Of a DNA stretch of 15,262 nt, positions 1-6,594 are shown in pieces. The stretch is from Bacteroidota bacterium (GTDB lineage: Bacteria > Bacteroidota > Bacteroidia > B-17B0 > Aurantibacillaceae): positions 1 through 15,262 of the forward strand of contig JANYGR010000427.1 in NCBI GenBank assembly GCA_025359355.1, read 5' to 3'. Positions within the stretch are counted from its first letter, which is position 1, and every line of letters starts with the position of its first letter. The position numbers and the translations under genes are program-made. The notes below the pieces were generated by a model. That model searched no databases, was not told where the DNA came from, and saw nothing but the letters and a program-made list of their open reading frames with translations.

Positions 1-653
1 CTAGTGGAGAGGCTTTCGCGTTGACAACCCAATTGATAAAAAAATCTGACGGCACAAAATTTGGAAAATCAGAAGGAGGAAATATTTGGTTAGATAGAGA
101 AAAAACTTCGCCGTATAAATTTTACCAGTTTTGGTTAAACGTGAGCGACGAAGATTCTAAAACCTACATCCGTATTTTTAGTTTGATGAATCAGCAAGAA
201 ATCGAATCGCTGGAAACCCTTCATAATACTGCTCCTCACGAACGTCATTTACAAAAAGCCTTAGCAAAAGAAATTACCATTAGAGTTCATAGCGAAGCCG
301 ATTATTTACAAGCAATAGAAACTGCTGAATTTTTATTCAAATCAAAAGCAGAAGATGTTGCCAATTTAAACGCAGCTGCTTTCGAAAAATTATTAGGTGG
401 CATCGATACCTTTGAAATTACAAAAGCAGCCATTGAAAATGGATTATTATTAGTAGATGCTTTAGTGGAACAAACCACTATTTTCCCTAGTAAAACCGAG
501 GCTCGCAAGATGATACAAGGAAATGCTTTGGCGATAAATAAAACAAAAGTATCAGATGTTACTGCAAATTTAACGTTGTCAAATTTTATAGCAGATAAAT
601 ATTTATTAATCAGTAAAGGAAAAAAAGAAAATTATTTAGTGAAGATAATATAA
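1..653 (+). CDS. tyrS: Tyrosyl-tRNA synthetase, C-terminal half (5' end outside window)
   Basis: The enzyme charges tRNA-Tyr with tyrosine in the cytoplasm. The reading frame is open from base 3 (bases 1-2 finish a codon begun outside), so the TTG at 21 is an internal leucine codon, not the start. About 216 residues are visible, roughly half of the usual 420-430. The class I signature appears as KFGKS at 57-71, the TyrRS version of KMSKS, inside the typical context DGTKFGKSEGGNIWLD. The anticodon-recognition domain follows, and the last ~60 residues (SKTEARKMIQGNALAIN and onward) are an S4 RNA-binding domain, as expected for bacterial TyrRS. The frame ends with TAA at 651-653. No clear terminator hairpin follows. 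No frameshift is visible. Confidence 0.96.
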   Translation, partial: SGEAFALTTQLIKKSDGTKFGKSEGGNIWLDREKTSPYKFYQFWLNVSDEDSKTYIRIFSLMNQQEIESLETLHNTAPHERHLQKALAKEITIRVHSEADYLQAIETAEFLFKSKAEDVANLNAAAFEKLLGGIDTFEITKAAIENGLLLVDALVEQTTIFPSKTEARKMIQGNALAINKTKVSDVTANLTLSNFIADKYLLISKGKKENYLVKII

Positions 654-707
654 GAGACTGAAAAGACTATTTGACTAAAGAGACAAATTGATTTTAAAGA
701 ATAATAT

Positions 708-738
708 ACTCTGTGTTCTCTGTGCCTCTGCGGTGAAA
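708..738 (+). repeat. Dispersed intergenic repeat (CTCTGTG/CGGTGAAA type), copy 1
   Basis: The segment reads ACTCTGTGTTCTCTGTG and then CCTCTGCGGTGAAA. It has an internal CTCTGTG doubling, and its last 21 bp (718-738) match copy 2 (765-785) at 19 of 21 positions. From general knowledge, sequences of this kind, often seen on the other strand as TTTCACCGCAGAG followed by CACAGAG units, recur between genes in many unrelated bacteria. The function is unknown. It lies between tyrS and the next gene, in a gap where I see no promoter or terminator. Confidence 0.6.
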
Positions 739-763
739 CTAACAGTAGCACTCAATAATTAAA

Positions 764-785
764 ACTCTGAGCCTCTGTGGTGAAA
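764..785 (+). repeat. Dispersed intergenic repeat (CTCTGTG/CGGTGAAA type), copy 2
   Basis: This shorter copy reads ACTCTGAG then CCTCTGTGGTGAAA. It has the same orientation as the copy at 708-738 and begins 56 bp after that copy's first base. It ends 14 bp before the start codon at 800, so it would lie in the 5' untranslated region of that gene. Confidence 0.55.
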
Positions 786-799
786 TAAAAATAATAAAC

Positions 800-1198
800 A
801 TGATAAAAGATATAACGTTTCCTGAAGTTGAAGACATTGCTGTTGCTATCGTGCAGGACATTGAAGGTTTGGATGAATATGATGTGTATTTAATTAATTT
901 GAAATCCGTAGACATTAAAAATGTAATGATCGTATCTACAGGTTATGGTTTAGTGAACGATCAACAAATTAAAACAAGTACGCTCCGTCATTTTTTTGAT
1001 GAAGTTAAACAACACGATTTTATAAAAATAGAGCCAATTCAAAAAGAAGTATTTGGTTTAAGCAATGAGTTTTGGCTGAGCTTTTCACTCAATAACCAAC
1101 TTTACGATAAGCAATTTATTTTTTTACCAGAAACCGTTGTAGAGTCCAATTTTGTAACGATTCCTGTGGTTGGTAAAAAAGGTGTTTTGATTAAGTAG
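800..1198 (+). CDS. Conserved-looking hypothetical protein, 132 aa
   Basis: I do not recognise a function. The product is a small soluble protein with no signal peptide and no membrane segment. It has alternating hydrophobic patterns that suggest beta strands (VYLINLKSVDIKNVMIVSTGYG) and a central stretch STLRHFFDEV followed by FIKIEPIQKEVFGLSNEFWLSF. The overall look resembles small single-domain proteins found in Bacteroidota genomes, but I cannot name the family with confidence. The ATG at 800 is the first in frame and follows an A/T-rich leader with no Shine-Dalgarno sequence; the stop is TAG. It lies between tyrS and a metalloprotease-like gene on the same strand, with gaps of 146 and 62 bp, so shared transcription is possible but not shown. 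Confidence 0.8.
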   Translation: MIKDITFPEVEDIAVAIVQDIEGLDEYDVYLINLKSVDIKNVMIVSTGYGLVNDQQIKTSTLRHFFDEVKQHDFIKIEPIQKEVFGLSNEFWLSFSLNNQLYDKQFIFLPETVVESNFVTIPVVGKKGVLIK

Positions 1199-1214
1199 TT
1201 TTTAAATGCGTGTT

Positions 1215-1240
1215 GTCACTTTGAACGGAGTCGAGAAGCA
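1215..1240 (+). repeat. Dispersed intergenic repeat (AGTCGA type)
   Basis: The segment contains GTCACTTTGAACGGAG and then TCGAGAAGCA. It resembles the intergenic repeat of the form GTCACTTCGAGCGNAGTCGAGAAG, which from general knowledge is frequent in Bacteroidota genomes. It shares the core TGA(A/G)CG(G/T)AGTCGA with the element at 6560-6575 in this window. It ends 20 bp before the start codon of the metalloprotease-like gene, so it is probably part of that gene's leader. Confidence 0.55.
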
Positions 1241-1260
1241 ATTAAATTTTAAAATAAGAC

Positions 1261-2250
1261 ATGATTGACCCAACAAAAACAGATGGTAGCGAATGCCCAG
1301 TAAATGAAGAAACGCGTGAATGGTTGGACGAGTGCTTTGTGTGGTTTATAAAAACGTTTGGTTTAGAGAAGATTGAAAATATAAAAGTTTTGGCCCCCTC
1401 TCCTTTAGATTTTCCAGTTAAGTACGATGGGCAAAATAAATCGGCCATAGATACTATGAGGATTGTAGCTAATCAAATGGAAATCAATCCTGATGATATT
1501 TTACTAGATATTTATACCGAAGGGCAAACAGAGCTTGATTCAGGCGGGGTTTTTGAAAATAGAATTTTTTTGCAAAACGTTGAAGGTGAAAAATATTCAG
1601 GCGGACTTTATTTCGGAAAGCAAGAGGATAATAAATATCATATTGCTCTTGAGAAAGAGAAATTAAACGACCCAATTGCTATTGTTGCCACACTGGCTCA
1701 TGAATTAGCGCATGTTAAATTATTAGGAGAAAAAAGAATAGAAGAAAACAATGAGGATTTAACGGATTTACTAACCATTATTTTTGGACTTGGTATTTTT
1801 AACGCCAATGTTTCTTTTCAAACTAAAAGTGGTTTTGGATCATGGGGATGGAGTAAATCCGGTTATTTATCTCAAATGGAATGGGGATATAGCCTTGCAT
1901 TATTTGCGCATATTAGAGGAGAAGAAAATCCGAGTTGGATACAATTTCTTTCTCCAAATATTAAATCTGATTTTGAAAAAAGTATAGGTTTTATTCATAA
2001 TAACCCTATAAAAAGTATCAACAGTATTATAGAAAAAAAAGGGATGGGCTCACTAGAAAGCAAAGTAAATCAAATGTTATTTAAAACATTTATATACAAA
2101 TGTAAAGAAGGCGTTTTATCTATAGAACAAGAATATCAATATCCTAACGTTGGTGAAAAAGTAAGTTTAAACAATCTACCAGCGCCAACAGGCACCTATA
2201 AAACGGGTTGGTTTAGTAAAATAAATGTTATTGATGGCAGGGTTGCTTAA
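1261..2250 (+). CDS. Putative zinc metalloprotease-like protein with HELAH motif, 329 aa
   Basis: The role is unknown. The clearest motif is HELAH at residues 147-151 inside an aliphatic helix (IAIVATLAHELAHVKLLG), which fits a zincin HExxH zinc site: two histidine ligands and a catalytic glutamate. Thirteen residues later comes NNEDLTDLL, whose Glu165 could be the third ligand of a gluzincin-type site. The 146-residue N-terminal part has no motif I know. After the motif there is a hydrophobic stretch (FGLGIFNANV) and a Gly/Trp-rich segment (GFGSWGWSKSGYLSQMEWGY) that looks conserved. There is no signal peptide, so the protein is probably cytoplasmic. It converges on rluD with 19 bp between stop codons. 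A protease is inferred from the motif only; peptidase activity is not proven. Confidence 0.75.
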   Translation: MIDPTKTDGSECPVNEETREWLDECFVWFIKTFGLEKIENIKVLAPSPLDFPVKYDGQNKSAIDTMRIVANQMEINPDDILLDIYTEGQTELDSGGVFENRIFLQNVEGEKYSGGLYFGKQEDNKYHIALEKEKLNDPIAIVATLAHELAHVKLLGEKRIEENNEDLTDLLTIIFGLGIFNANVSFQTKSGFGSWGWSKSGYLSQMEWGYSLALFAHIRGEENPSWIQFLSPNIKSDFEKSIGFIHNNPIKSINSIIEKKGMGSLESKVNQMLFKTFIYKCKEGVLSIEQEYQYPNVGEKVSLNNLPAPTGTYKTGWFSKINVIDGRVA

Positions 2251-2269
2251 TAAATGAAACTCAAATTAT

Positions 2270-3337
2270 CTAAGCCTCATCCTCAAATTTATAAGAATAC
2301 TTACGCCATTTGTCAATTACTTGTTGCATATCAGCTGGTAATTCGCTGTTAAAAAAGATAGGTTCTTTTGTAATAGGATGTGTAATACCCAGTGTTTTGG
2401 CATGAAGCGCTTGACGAGGCAAAATATCAAAACAATTTTCGATAAACTGTTTGTACTTATTACTCGGTAAGCCTTTTAATATTCTATCTCCGCCATACTC
2501 GTTATCATTAAATAACGGATGACCTAAATGCCGCATGTGTATGCGTATTTGATGTGTACGTCCTGTTTCTAATTTGCATTCAACAACAGTGACATATCCA
2601 AAACGTTCCAGTACTTTGTAGTGTGTAATGGCATGTTTACCGTGTTCGCTGTCAGGAAAGCAAGCCATCACTTTTCTGTTTTTTAAATCACGCGCTACAT
2701 TACAAGTAATTGTTCCCGAATCTTCTTTCACATCGCCCCATACAATAGCAATATATTTTCGATCTAGGTTTCTATCAAAAAAATCTTTTGCTAAGCGCGT
2801 CATTGCTAATTCTGTTTTAGCAACAATAATAATTCCCGATGTGTTTTTATCAATGCGGTGCACCAATCCTGGTCTATCAATCGATAAGTTTTCGGTAAGT
2901 TGTGTTTTAGAAGTTGGTAAATTTTTAAAACGATAGGCCAACGCATTTACCAAAGTGCCCGTGTAATGCCCGTAAGCAGGATGAACTACCATACCCGACT
3001 CTTTATTTACCACGCAAATATAATCATCTTCAAAAACCACATTAATGGGAATATCTTCTGCTAACACTTCCACATCACGCGGAGGTGTCGTCATTAAAAT
3101 AGAAATCTCATCAAGTGGTTTTATTTTATAACTTGATTTTACTGGCTTTCCGTTTACTAAAATACACTCAGCATCACAAGCCTGTTGTAATTTTGTGCGA
3201 GTCGCGTTTTGTACACGGATCATTAAAAACTTATCAATACGCATCATCACCTGACCTTTCTCAACCTTTATGTTGTGATGTTCAAATAATTCTTTTTCTT
3301 CTTCGTTTCCATCAACTTCTTCTATATCGTCTGTCAT
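2270..3337 (-). CDS. rluD: RluA/RluD-family 23S rRNA pseudouridine synthase
   Basis: The enzyme isomerises uridine to pseudouridine in large-subunit rRNA; in the RluD group the targets are in helix 69. The 355 residues comprise an acidic N-terminal tail (1-25), an S4 RNA-binding domain (about 32-80) and the catalytic domain. The catalytic motif is HRIDKNTSG with Asp163; the usual leucine of HRLD is replaced by isoleucine, a conservative change. Further family motifs are ETGRTHQIRIHMRHLGHPLF and the C-terminal RQALHAKTLGITHP. The length and two-domain layout fit RluD better than RluA or RluC, but the exact target is inferred. The start at 3337 has an A-rich leader without Shine-Dalgarno. It lies 95 bp behind the secreted-protein gene and appears to have its own -7 element. 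Confidence 0.93.
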   Translation of the reverse strand: MTDDIEEVDGNEEEKELFEHHNIKVEKGQVMMRIDKFLMIRVQNATRTKLQQACDAECILVNGKPVKSSYKIKPLDEISILMTTPPRDVEVLAEDIPINVVFEDDYICVVNKESGMVVHPAYGHYTGTLVNALAYRFKNLPTSKTQLTENLSIDRPGLVHRIDKNTSGIIIVAKTELAMTRLAKDFFDRNLDRKYIAIVWGDVKEDSGTITCNVARDLKNRKVMACFPDSEHGKHAITHYKVLERFGYVTVVECKLETGRTHQIRIHMRHLGHPLFNDNEYGGDRILKGLPSNKYKQFIENCFDILPRQALHAKTLGITHPITKEPIFFNSELPADMQQVIDKWRKYSYKFEDEA

Positions 3338-3368
3338 AATGTATTTGTGTTTTTAAATAACCAGTTTG

Positions 3369-3376
3369 CAAATTTA
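3369..3376 (-). promoter_or_regulatory. Possible rluD promoter, -7 element
   Basis: Read on the minus strand, this is TAAATTTG, an exact match to the Bacteroidota -7 pattern TAnnTTTG. It is the same octamer as in the tRNA promoter at 6185-6192. It lies 31 bp upstream of the rluD start codon. I see no good TTTG at the expected 19-21 bp further upstream, so the promoter is plausible but incomplete. Confidence 0.4.
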
Positions 3377-3415
3377 TGTATAATTAATTTTGCAGAAGAG
3401 TTATATCTAGAAATC

Positions 3416-3429
3416 GACTAATAATAGTC
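3416..3429 (-). terminator. Weak hairpin after the type IX-secreted protein gene
   Basis: GACTA and TAGTC form a 5 bp stem around a 4-base loop, directly behind the stop codon at 3433-3435 on the minus strand. The stem is short and no strong U tract follows, so termination is doubtful. Confidence 0.22.
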
Positions 3430-3432
3430 TGT

Positions 3433-5340
3433 TTACCTCGAAATAATTAATTTCTGAGGAATAGTGTTTTTACTCAAACCATTCAAATACACAAAATACA
3501 CGCCGTCTGGTAAAGTACTAATATCAATGGGTTCGGCGTTATTAAAGGGTTTACTCAAAACAGATTGTCCCAAGGTCGAATAAATATTCAATGTCATCGC
3601 GTCTAAACTTAATTCGGAAGTGTGTATAGTTAACGTATTTTGTGCAGGGTTAGGATATAAGCTAAAACCAAAATGCTGTTGATGATATTCTGCAAGTCCA
3701 ATAGGAGTAGGAGGCACATAACAGCCCATTACTGGATTAATCATAATAGAGCCTGGAATGGAAGACTGTGTCCAGCCAGAACCAATATCATAAAATAAGG
3801 CATCATGATGATTCGTGTTTTTATCAAACCCAATATTTAAAAGCTGATTGGTAGTTTGCTGTATTCCAAAATAATACGTACCCGCATTCATTGGCAAACA
3901 AGTTGTGAGTTTGAATGTAGGCATCATATCATACTTACCTTGTAAATAAAAAGGTTTCACCGCACTATCTCTGTATATAACACTTCCCGGAATTCCGCCA
4001 CCATCGCTCCAAACCATTAATCTGAAAGTTGAGTTAATGATTAACCCACCTTGTGTGATTGGATCAAAATAAATATTAATGCCTCGCAATGTATCGTAGT
4101 TGTTAAGAGTATAGCGCACACCCATTTTTGCGCCGTAGGTATTGTTGTAATAACCTACTTCTGCTGTTCCATCATCATAAGCGTAGTAGTTCGGAAATTT
4201 TTGATATTGAATTACTGTGTCATTTGCCTTGTTAAAATCAGAACTCGAAGTTTTAATGTAATGTTTTATTTTTAAAATAGAATCGACGTTCGGCGCTAAG
4301 GTGTATGTGCCTAGTGATACATTAGCTTGAGCAATACCCGTTTGATAACCTGAGTTTTGAAAAGGCTGAATGTTATCTACGGCCGAATAATTATGCTGTA
4401 ACACATTGAGATGATCGTATATATCATAGTAGTATGTGATATTAGAGGTGTTTTTATAATTGTTACGCAATACATTATAAAATGACGATCCTAACTCCGA
4501 ACTCACATATTGTGAATACGGTATTTTAGAATAATTTTTTAGTATAGGCGTAGGCATATAAGCAAAGGCCACATCTTGCGAAACGGTATCAACATTCGTT
4601 CTTCCTTTGTTAAGATAAACATAATCAATATGCCAATGATCTAAACTACCACTAGTAGTGGCTCTGTTCCTGAATCTAAATTGAAAGATGCTATCGAAGT
4701 ATGCAGTATCATTAATAGGTAAAATGACTATTCTAAAGTTAGTATCAGAAGCTGTTGGGTGATATCCGTTCTTGTGCCAAACTTCCTTCCATACCTTTTG
4801 ATTAGGTTTAAAAAAATCTACGCATAAGGAGTCGTTAGGCTCAGGCCAATCGCCATTCCCCATAGCTTGATAATAAAAACTTAAATAAATACTATCAGCA
4901 AAATTATATGAATGAGCACCTAATTTTTCTAAATTAATAGGGTGAGATGTAAGTGTATCGGCGGGCGCCGATGTAGAAACAGGTGCCGTTAACCAGTAAG
5001 GATACCCTTTTTTGTTTAAGCCGTCAAAGGTAGCAACACCAAGGCTTTTAGGCGCAGTGCCAAATCCTACATTCACATATACACTTGAATCTTTCCAATG
5101 CTTTGCAGTTGGGTAAGGCGATTGATATGCATAAGAAAAATCATCAAAAAAAGGTAAAGTATCTAAAGCCACAACAGATGCTGTTTTAGCCGCATTCATG
5201 TTTTTACTTGTAATGACAGGCAAAGATAGATTAGCGCTTAAGGGCACTAAATGTTCTTGCGCATTAACATTATGTGTTAAAATAATGCTGAGCATTAATA
5301 GGCTGATTCTGAAAAATATGGTTTTAAGATTTTTATTCAT
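3433..5340 (-). CDS. Secreted protein with type IX secretion (type A) C-terminal sorting domain, 635 aa
   Basis: The product is predicted to be exported by Sec and then carried across the outer membrane by the type IX system. The N-terminus is a classic signal peptide: basic MNKNLK, a hydrophobic core to about residue 22, and a likely cut after VNA at 28. The mature part starts with a PFFDDFSYAY segment (about 63-72) that often opens beta-sandwich domains in such proteins; the rest is rich in Tyr, Asn, Ser and Thr. The C-terminal 77 residues (559-635) are the sorting domain: FSLYPNPAQNTLTI, then LNIYSTLGQSVLS, then LPDGVYFVYL and a basic end. No catalytic motif is visible, so the surface function is unknown. 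It starts 9 bp after the PASTA gene, which indicates one transcript. Confidence 0.88.
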   Translation of the reverse strand: MNKNLKTIFFRISLLMLSIILTHNVNAQEHLVPLSANLSLPVITSKNMNAAKTASVVALDTLPFFDDFSYAYQSPYPTAKHWKDSSVYVNVGFGTAPKSLGVATFDGLNKKGYPYWLTAPVSTSAPADTLTSHPINLEKLGAHSYNFADSIYLSFYYQAMGNGDWPEPNDSLCVDFFKPNQKVWKEVWHKNGYHPTASDTNFRIVILPINDTAYFDSIFQFRFRNRATTSGSLDHWHIDYVYLNKGRTNVDTVSQDVAFAYMPTPILKNYSKIPYSQYVSSELGSSFYNVLRNNYKNTSNITYYYDIYDHLNVLQHNYSAVDNIQPFQNSGYQTGIAQANVSLGTYTLAPNVDSILKIKHYIKTSSSDFNKANDTVIQYQKFPNYYAYDDGTAEVGYYNNTYGAKMGVRYTLNNYDTLRGINIYFDPITQGGLIINSTFRLMVWSDGGGIPGSVIYRDSAVKPFYLQGKYDMMPTFKLTTCLPMNAGTYYFGIQQTTNQLLNIGFDKNTNHHDALFYDIGSGWTQSSIPGSIMINPVMGCYVPPTPIGLAEYHQQHFGFSLYPNPAQNTLTIHTSELSLDAMTLNIYSTLGQSVLSKPFNNAEPIDISTLPDGVYFVYLNGLSKNTIPQKLIISR

Positions 5341-5349
5341 TTATTTTAT

Positions 5350-5946
5350 TTACTCTGGGCCTGCAGGAAGGCTGTCCGAAGAATTATTGATATAATCATT
5401 TTCTTTTTTGCCAACTAACAAATCTATTTTACTTCCTTTTTTAATAAGCTCTCCGGCCATTATTTCTTTGCCTTTATATAATTGTTTTACCACACAGCCC
5501 TTGCAATCAGAAGCTATTTCAGTAATATTACCTTGTTTTAACCCGTAACTTTCAATCATAAATAAGGCCTGTCTTGTACTTCGATCTACTAATTTTGGCA
5601 TTGTTATTTGTGGTGGCTGTGTGCTAGTAACGTATAAATAGATAATTCTATTGTGTTTAACCTCAGAATTTGCTTCAGGTTCTTGCTTCAATACTACGCC
5701 GGACTTCTCTTGAGGCTCATAAACACTATCAATAATAGCGTATCTTACATGTTTTCCGTCAATGAATTTATCTAGTTCAGAAATAAGTTGCCCTTTAAAA
5801 TCAGGTACTACGGCTGTTTCCCCATGGTGTGTGTAAATACCCAAAAGCTTGAATAATACCCATAATAAAACAACTAAGGACAACACAGCAATGGCAAAAT
5901 GCTTAAAAAACACCTTTGACTTGATAAATAAAAAAAAATCTTTCAT
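5350..5946 (-). CDS. Membrane-anchored PASTA-domain protein, 198 aa
   Basis: The product is a single-pass membrane protein with a short basic cytoplasmic tail (KDFFLFIKSK), one transmembrane helix (about residues 17-37) and an extracytoplasmic part. That part shows two PASTA repeats: about 45-108 (VVPDFKG start, YLYVTS end) and 113-180 (ITMPKLVDRS start, KIDLLVGK end). PASTA domains bind peptidoglycan fragments in better-known proteins. No kinase or transpeptidase domain is fused here, so it is the stand-alone type seen in Bacteroidota. The cysteines in SDCKGC could form a disulfide. It is the first gene of the minus-strand group with the secreted-protein gene and probably rluD. The cell-wall link is inferred from the domain. 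I found no clear promoter in front of it. Confidence 0.87.
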   Translation of the reverse strand: MKDFFLFIKSKVFFKHFAIAVLSLVVLLWVLFKLLGIYTHHGETAVVPDFKGQLISELDKFIDGKHVRYAIIDSVYEPQEKSGVVLKQEPEANSEVKHNRIIYLYVTSTQPPQITMPKLVDRSTRQALFMIESYGLKQGNITEIASDCKGCVVKQLYKGKEIMAGELIKKGSKIDLLVGKKENDYINNSSDSLPAGPE

Positions 5947-6161
5947 AAAAATATTAAGAGTGCTAATATAATTCTTTTTTGGTAAAAGAATAGTACATTT
6001 ACAGCTTTTCAGCTTTTTATTTCCCTTTAAATCAAAGCGATAGAAGCGATAAGTTGTTTTATGTAATAATAATTTAGGTTACAAAACAGAGGTTGTTTTT
6101 CAAAAAATTAGTAATGCTTAAAAAGTATTTTTGAAAAAAAGCAAAAAAAGTTTTGTTTTTT
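5947..6161. other. Divergent intergenic region, no gene seen
   Basis: This A/T-rich stretch separates the minus-strand PASTA gene from the plus-strand tRNA promoter. It has small tandem doublings (AGCTTTTC followed by AGCTTTTT near 6003-6018; two AGCGATA units near 6036-6052). It also has a 9 bp inverted repeat, GCAAAAAAA at 6141-6149 with its complement at 6158-6166, which reaches into the -33 box of the tRNA promoter. I see no credible coding region. Confidence 0.6.
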
Positions 6162-6192
6162 TTTGCAACAACAAAAAATGTTACTAAATTTG
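6162..6192 (+). promoter_or_regulatory. Bacteroidota-type promoter of the tRNA cluster
   Basis: A -33 box TTTG (6162-6165) is followed by 19 bp and then TAAATTTG (6185-6192). This matches the Bacteroidota consensus TTTG-N19 to 21-TAnnTTTG at every fixed position. Transcription would begin near 6198-6200, about 40 bp before tRNA-Thr(TGT), and would include the boxA-like element. Confidence 0.78.
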
Positions 6193-6211
6193 CAATCCCA
6201 AAAATAAGGGG

Positions 6212-6225
6212 ACGTTCTTTAAAAT
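6212..6225 (+). promoter_or_regulatory. boxA-like element, copy 1
   Basis: ACGTTCTTTAAAAT lies 13 bp before tRNA-Thr(TGT) and is repeated exactly at 6725-6738 before tRNA-Thr(GGT)-tuf. The GTTCTTTAAAA core resembles bacterial boxA sequences (such as TGCTCTTTAACA), which recruit Nus factors to stable-RNA transcripts. The role is inferred from sequence and position. Confidence 0.5.
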
Positions 6226-6238
6226 CAAACAAAAATAA

Positions 6239-6311
6239 GCCGAAGTAGCTCAGCTGGTAGAGCCACTGATTTGTAATCAGTAGGTCGGGGGTTCGAGTCC
6301 CTTCTTCGGCT
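6239..6311 (+). tRNA. tRNA-Thr(TGT)
   Basis: A complete 73-base cloverleaf. Acceptor strands GCCGAAG (6239-6245) and CTTCGGC (6304-6310), D arm GCTC/GAGC, anticodon stem ACTGA/TCAGT and a GGGGG-TTCGAGT-CCCTT T arm are all present. The anticodon is TGT at 6272-6274 and reads ACA. CCA is not encoded. It is the first gene of the tRNA cluster behind the promoter at 6162-6192. Confidence 0.95.
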
Positions 6312-6324
6312 CTTATTTTAAAAT

Positions 6325-6405
6325 GGGGATATACCAGAGTGGCCAAATGGGACAGACTGTAAATCTGTTGTTTCGACTTCGGAGGTTCGAATCCTCCTGT
6401 CCCCA
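6325..6405 (+). tRNA. tRNA-Tyr(GTA)
   Basis: A class II tRNA of 81 bases with a long variable arm (around TTTCGACTTCGGA). Acceptor strands GGGGATA (6325-6331) and TGTCCCC (6398-6404) pair with one G-T wobble, and the discriminator base is A. The anticodon stem is ACAGA/TCTGT with anticodon GTA at 6359-6361. It lies 13 bp after tRNA-Thr(TGT). CCA is not encoded. Confidence 0.95.
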
Positions 6406-6445
6406 CAAGTAACGATGGTTGTCGCATTGTTAAAGAGAATACCAA

Positions 6446-6518
6446 GCGAAAGTAGCTCAATTGGTAGAGCTCCAGCCTTCCAAGCTGGAGGTTGCGGGTT
6501 CGAGACCCGTCTTTCGCT
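6446..6518 (+). tRNA. tRNA-Gly(TCC)
   Basis: A complete 73-base cloverleaf with acceptor strands GCGAAAG (6446-6452) and CTTTCGC (6511-6517) and discriminator T. The anticodon stem is CCAGC/GCTGG with anticodon TCC at 6479-6481, reading GGA. The T arm is GCGGG-TTCGAGA-CCCGT. Its last 16 bases plus the next base are repeated exactly 75 bp downstream, at 6578-6594. Confidence 0.95.
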
Positions 6519-6519
6519 C
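6503..6519 (+). repeat. Direct repeat at tRNA-Gly 3' end, proximal copy
   Basis: AGACCCGTCTTTCGCTC covers the 3' part of the T arm and the acceptor strand of tRNA-Gly(TCC) plus one base. The exact 17 bp recur at 6578-6594. Confidence 0.9.
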
Positions 6520-6559
6520 TATAAAATTGGAAAAAGGAAGAAGAGGCGAGAAGTTTATA

Positions 6560-6575
6560 CTGAGCGTAGTCGAAG
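6560..6575 (+). repeat. Dispersed repeat CTGAGCGTAGTCGAAG inside the tRNA-Gly repeat unit
   Basis: CTGAGCGTAGTCGAAG is, from general knowledge, a very common intergenic motif in Bacteroidota (complement CTTCGACTACGCTCAG). It shares its TGA(A/G)CG(G/T)AGTCGA core with 1215-1240. Only two bases (TA) separate it from the copied tRNA-Gly tail. Confidence 0.6.
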
Positions 6576-6577
6576 TA

Positions 6578-6594
6578 AGACCCGTCTTTCGCTC
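6578..6594 (+). repeat. Copied tRNA-Gly 3' end, distal copy
   Basis: Exact 17 bp copy of 6503-6519. No tRNA body precedes it, so it is not a tRNA gene. It runs into a 7 bp inverted repeat (CTCAATT-TT-AATTGAG, 6592-6607). Confidence 0.9.

Noticed and set aside
708..785. CRISPR array in the tyrS downstream gap
   Set aside because: There are only two imperfect copies, with a spacer of about 26 bp, and the motif matches a known type of dispersed intergenic repeat.
6074..6460. Minus-strand open frame of 128 codons with GTGGFEPPKSKQQ and EEGTRTPDLLITNQ segments
   Set aside because: It is antisense to tRNA-Thr, tRNA-Tyr and the start of tRNA-Gly. These peptide strings are typical translations of the antisense strand of tRNA genes and are often misannotated as proteins.
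6578..6594. Remnant of a second tRNA-Gly gene
   Set aside because: Only the last 17 bp are present and the preceding DNA is unrelated to a tRNA body, so a copied 3' end fits better than a decayed full gene.
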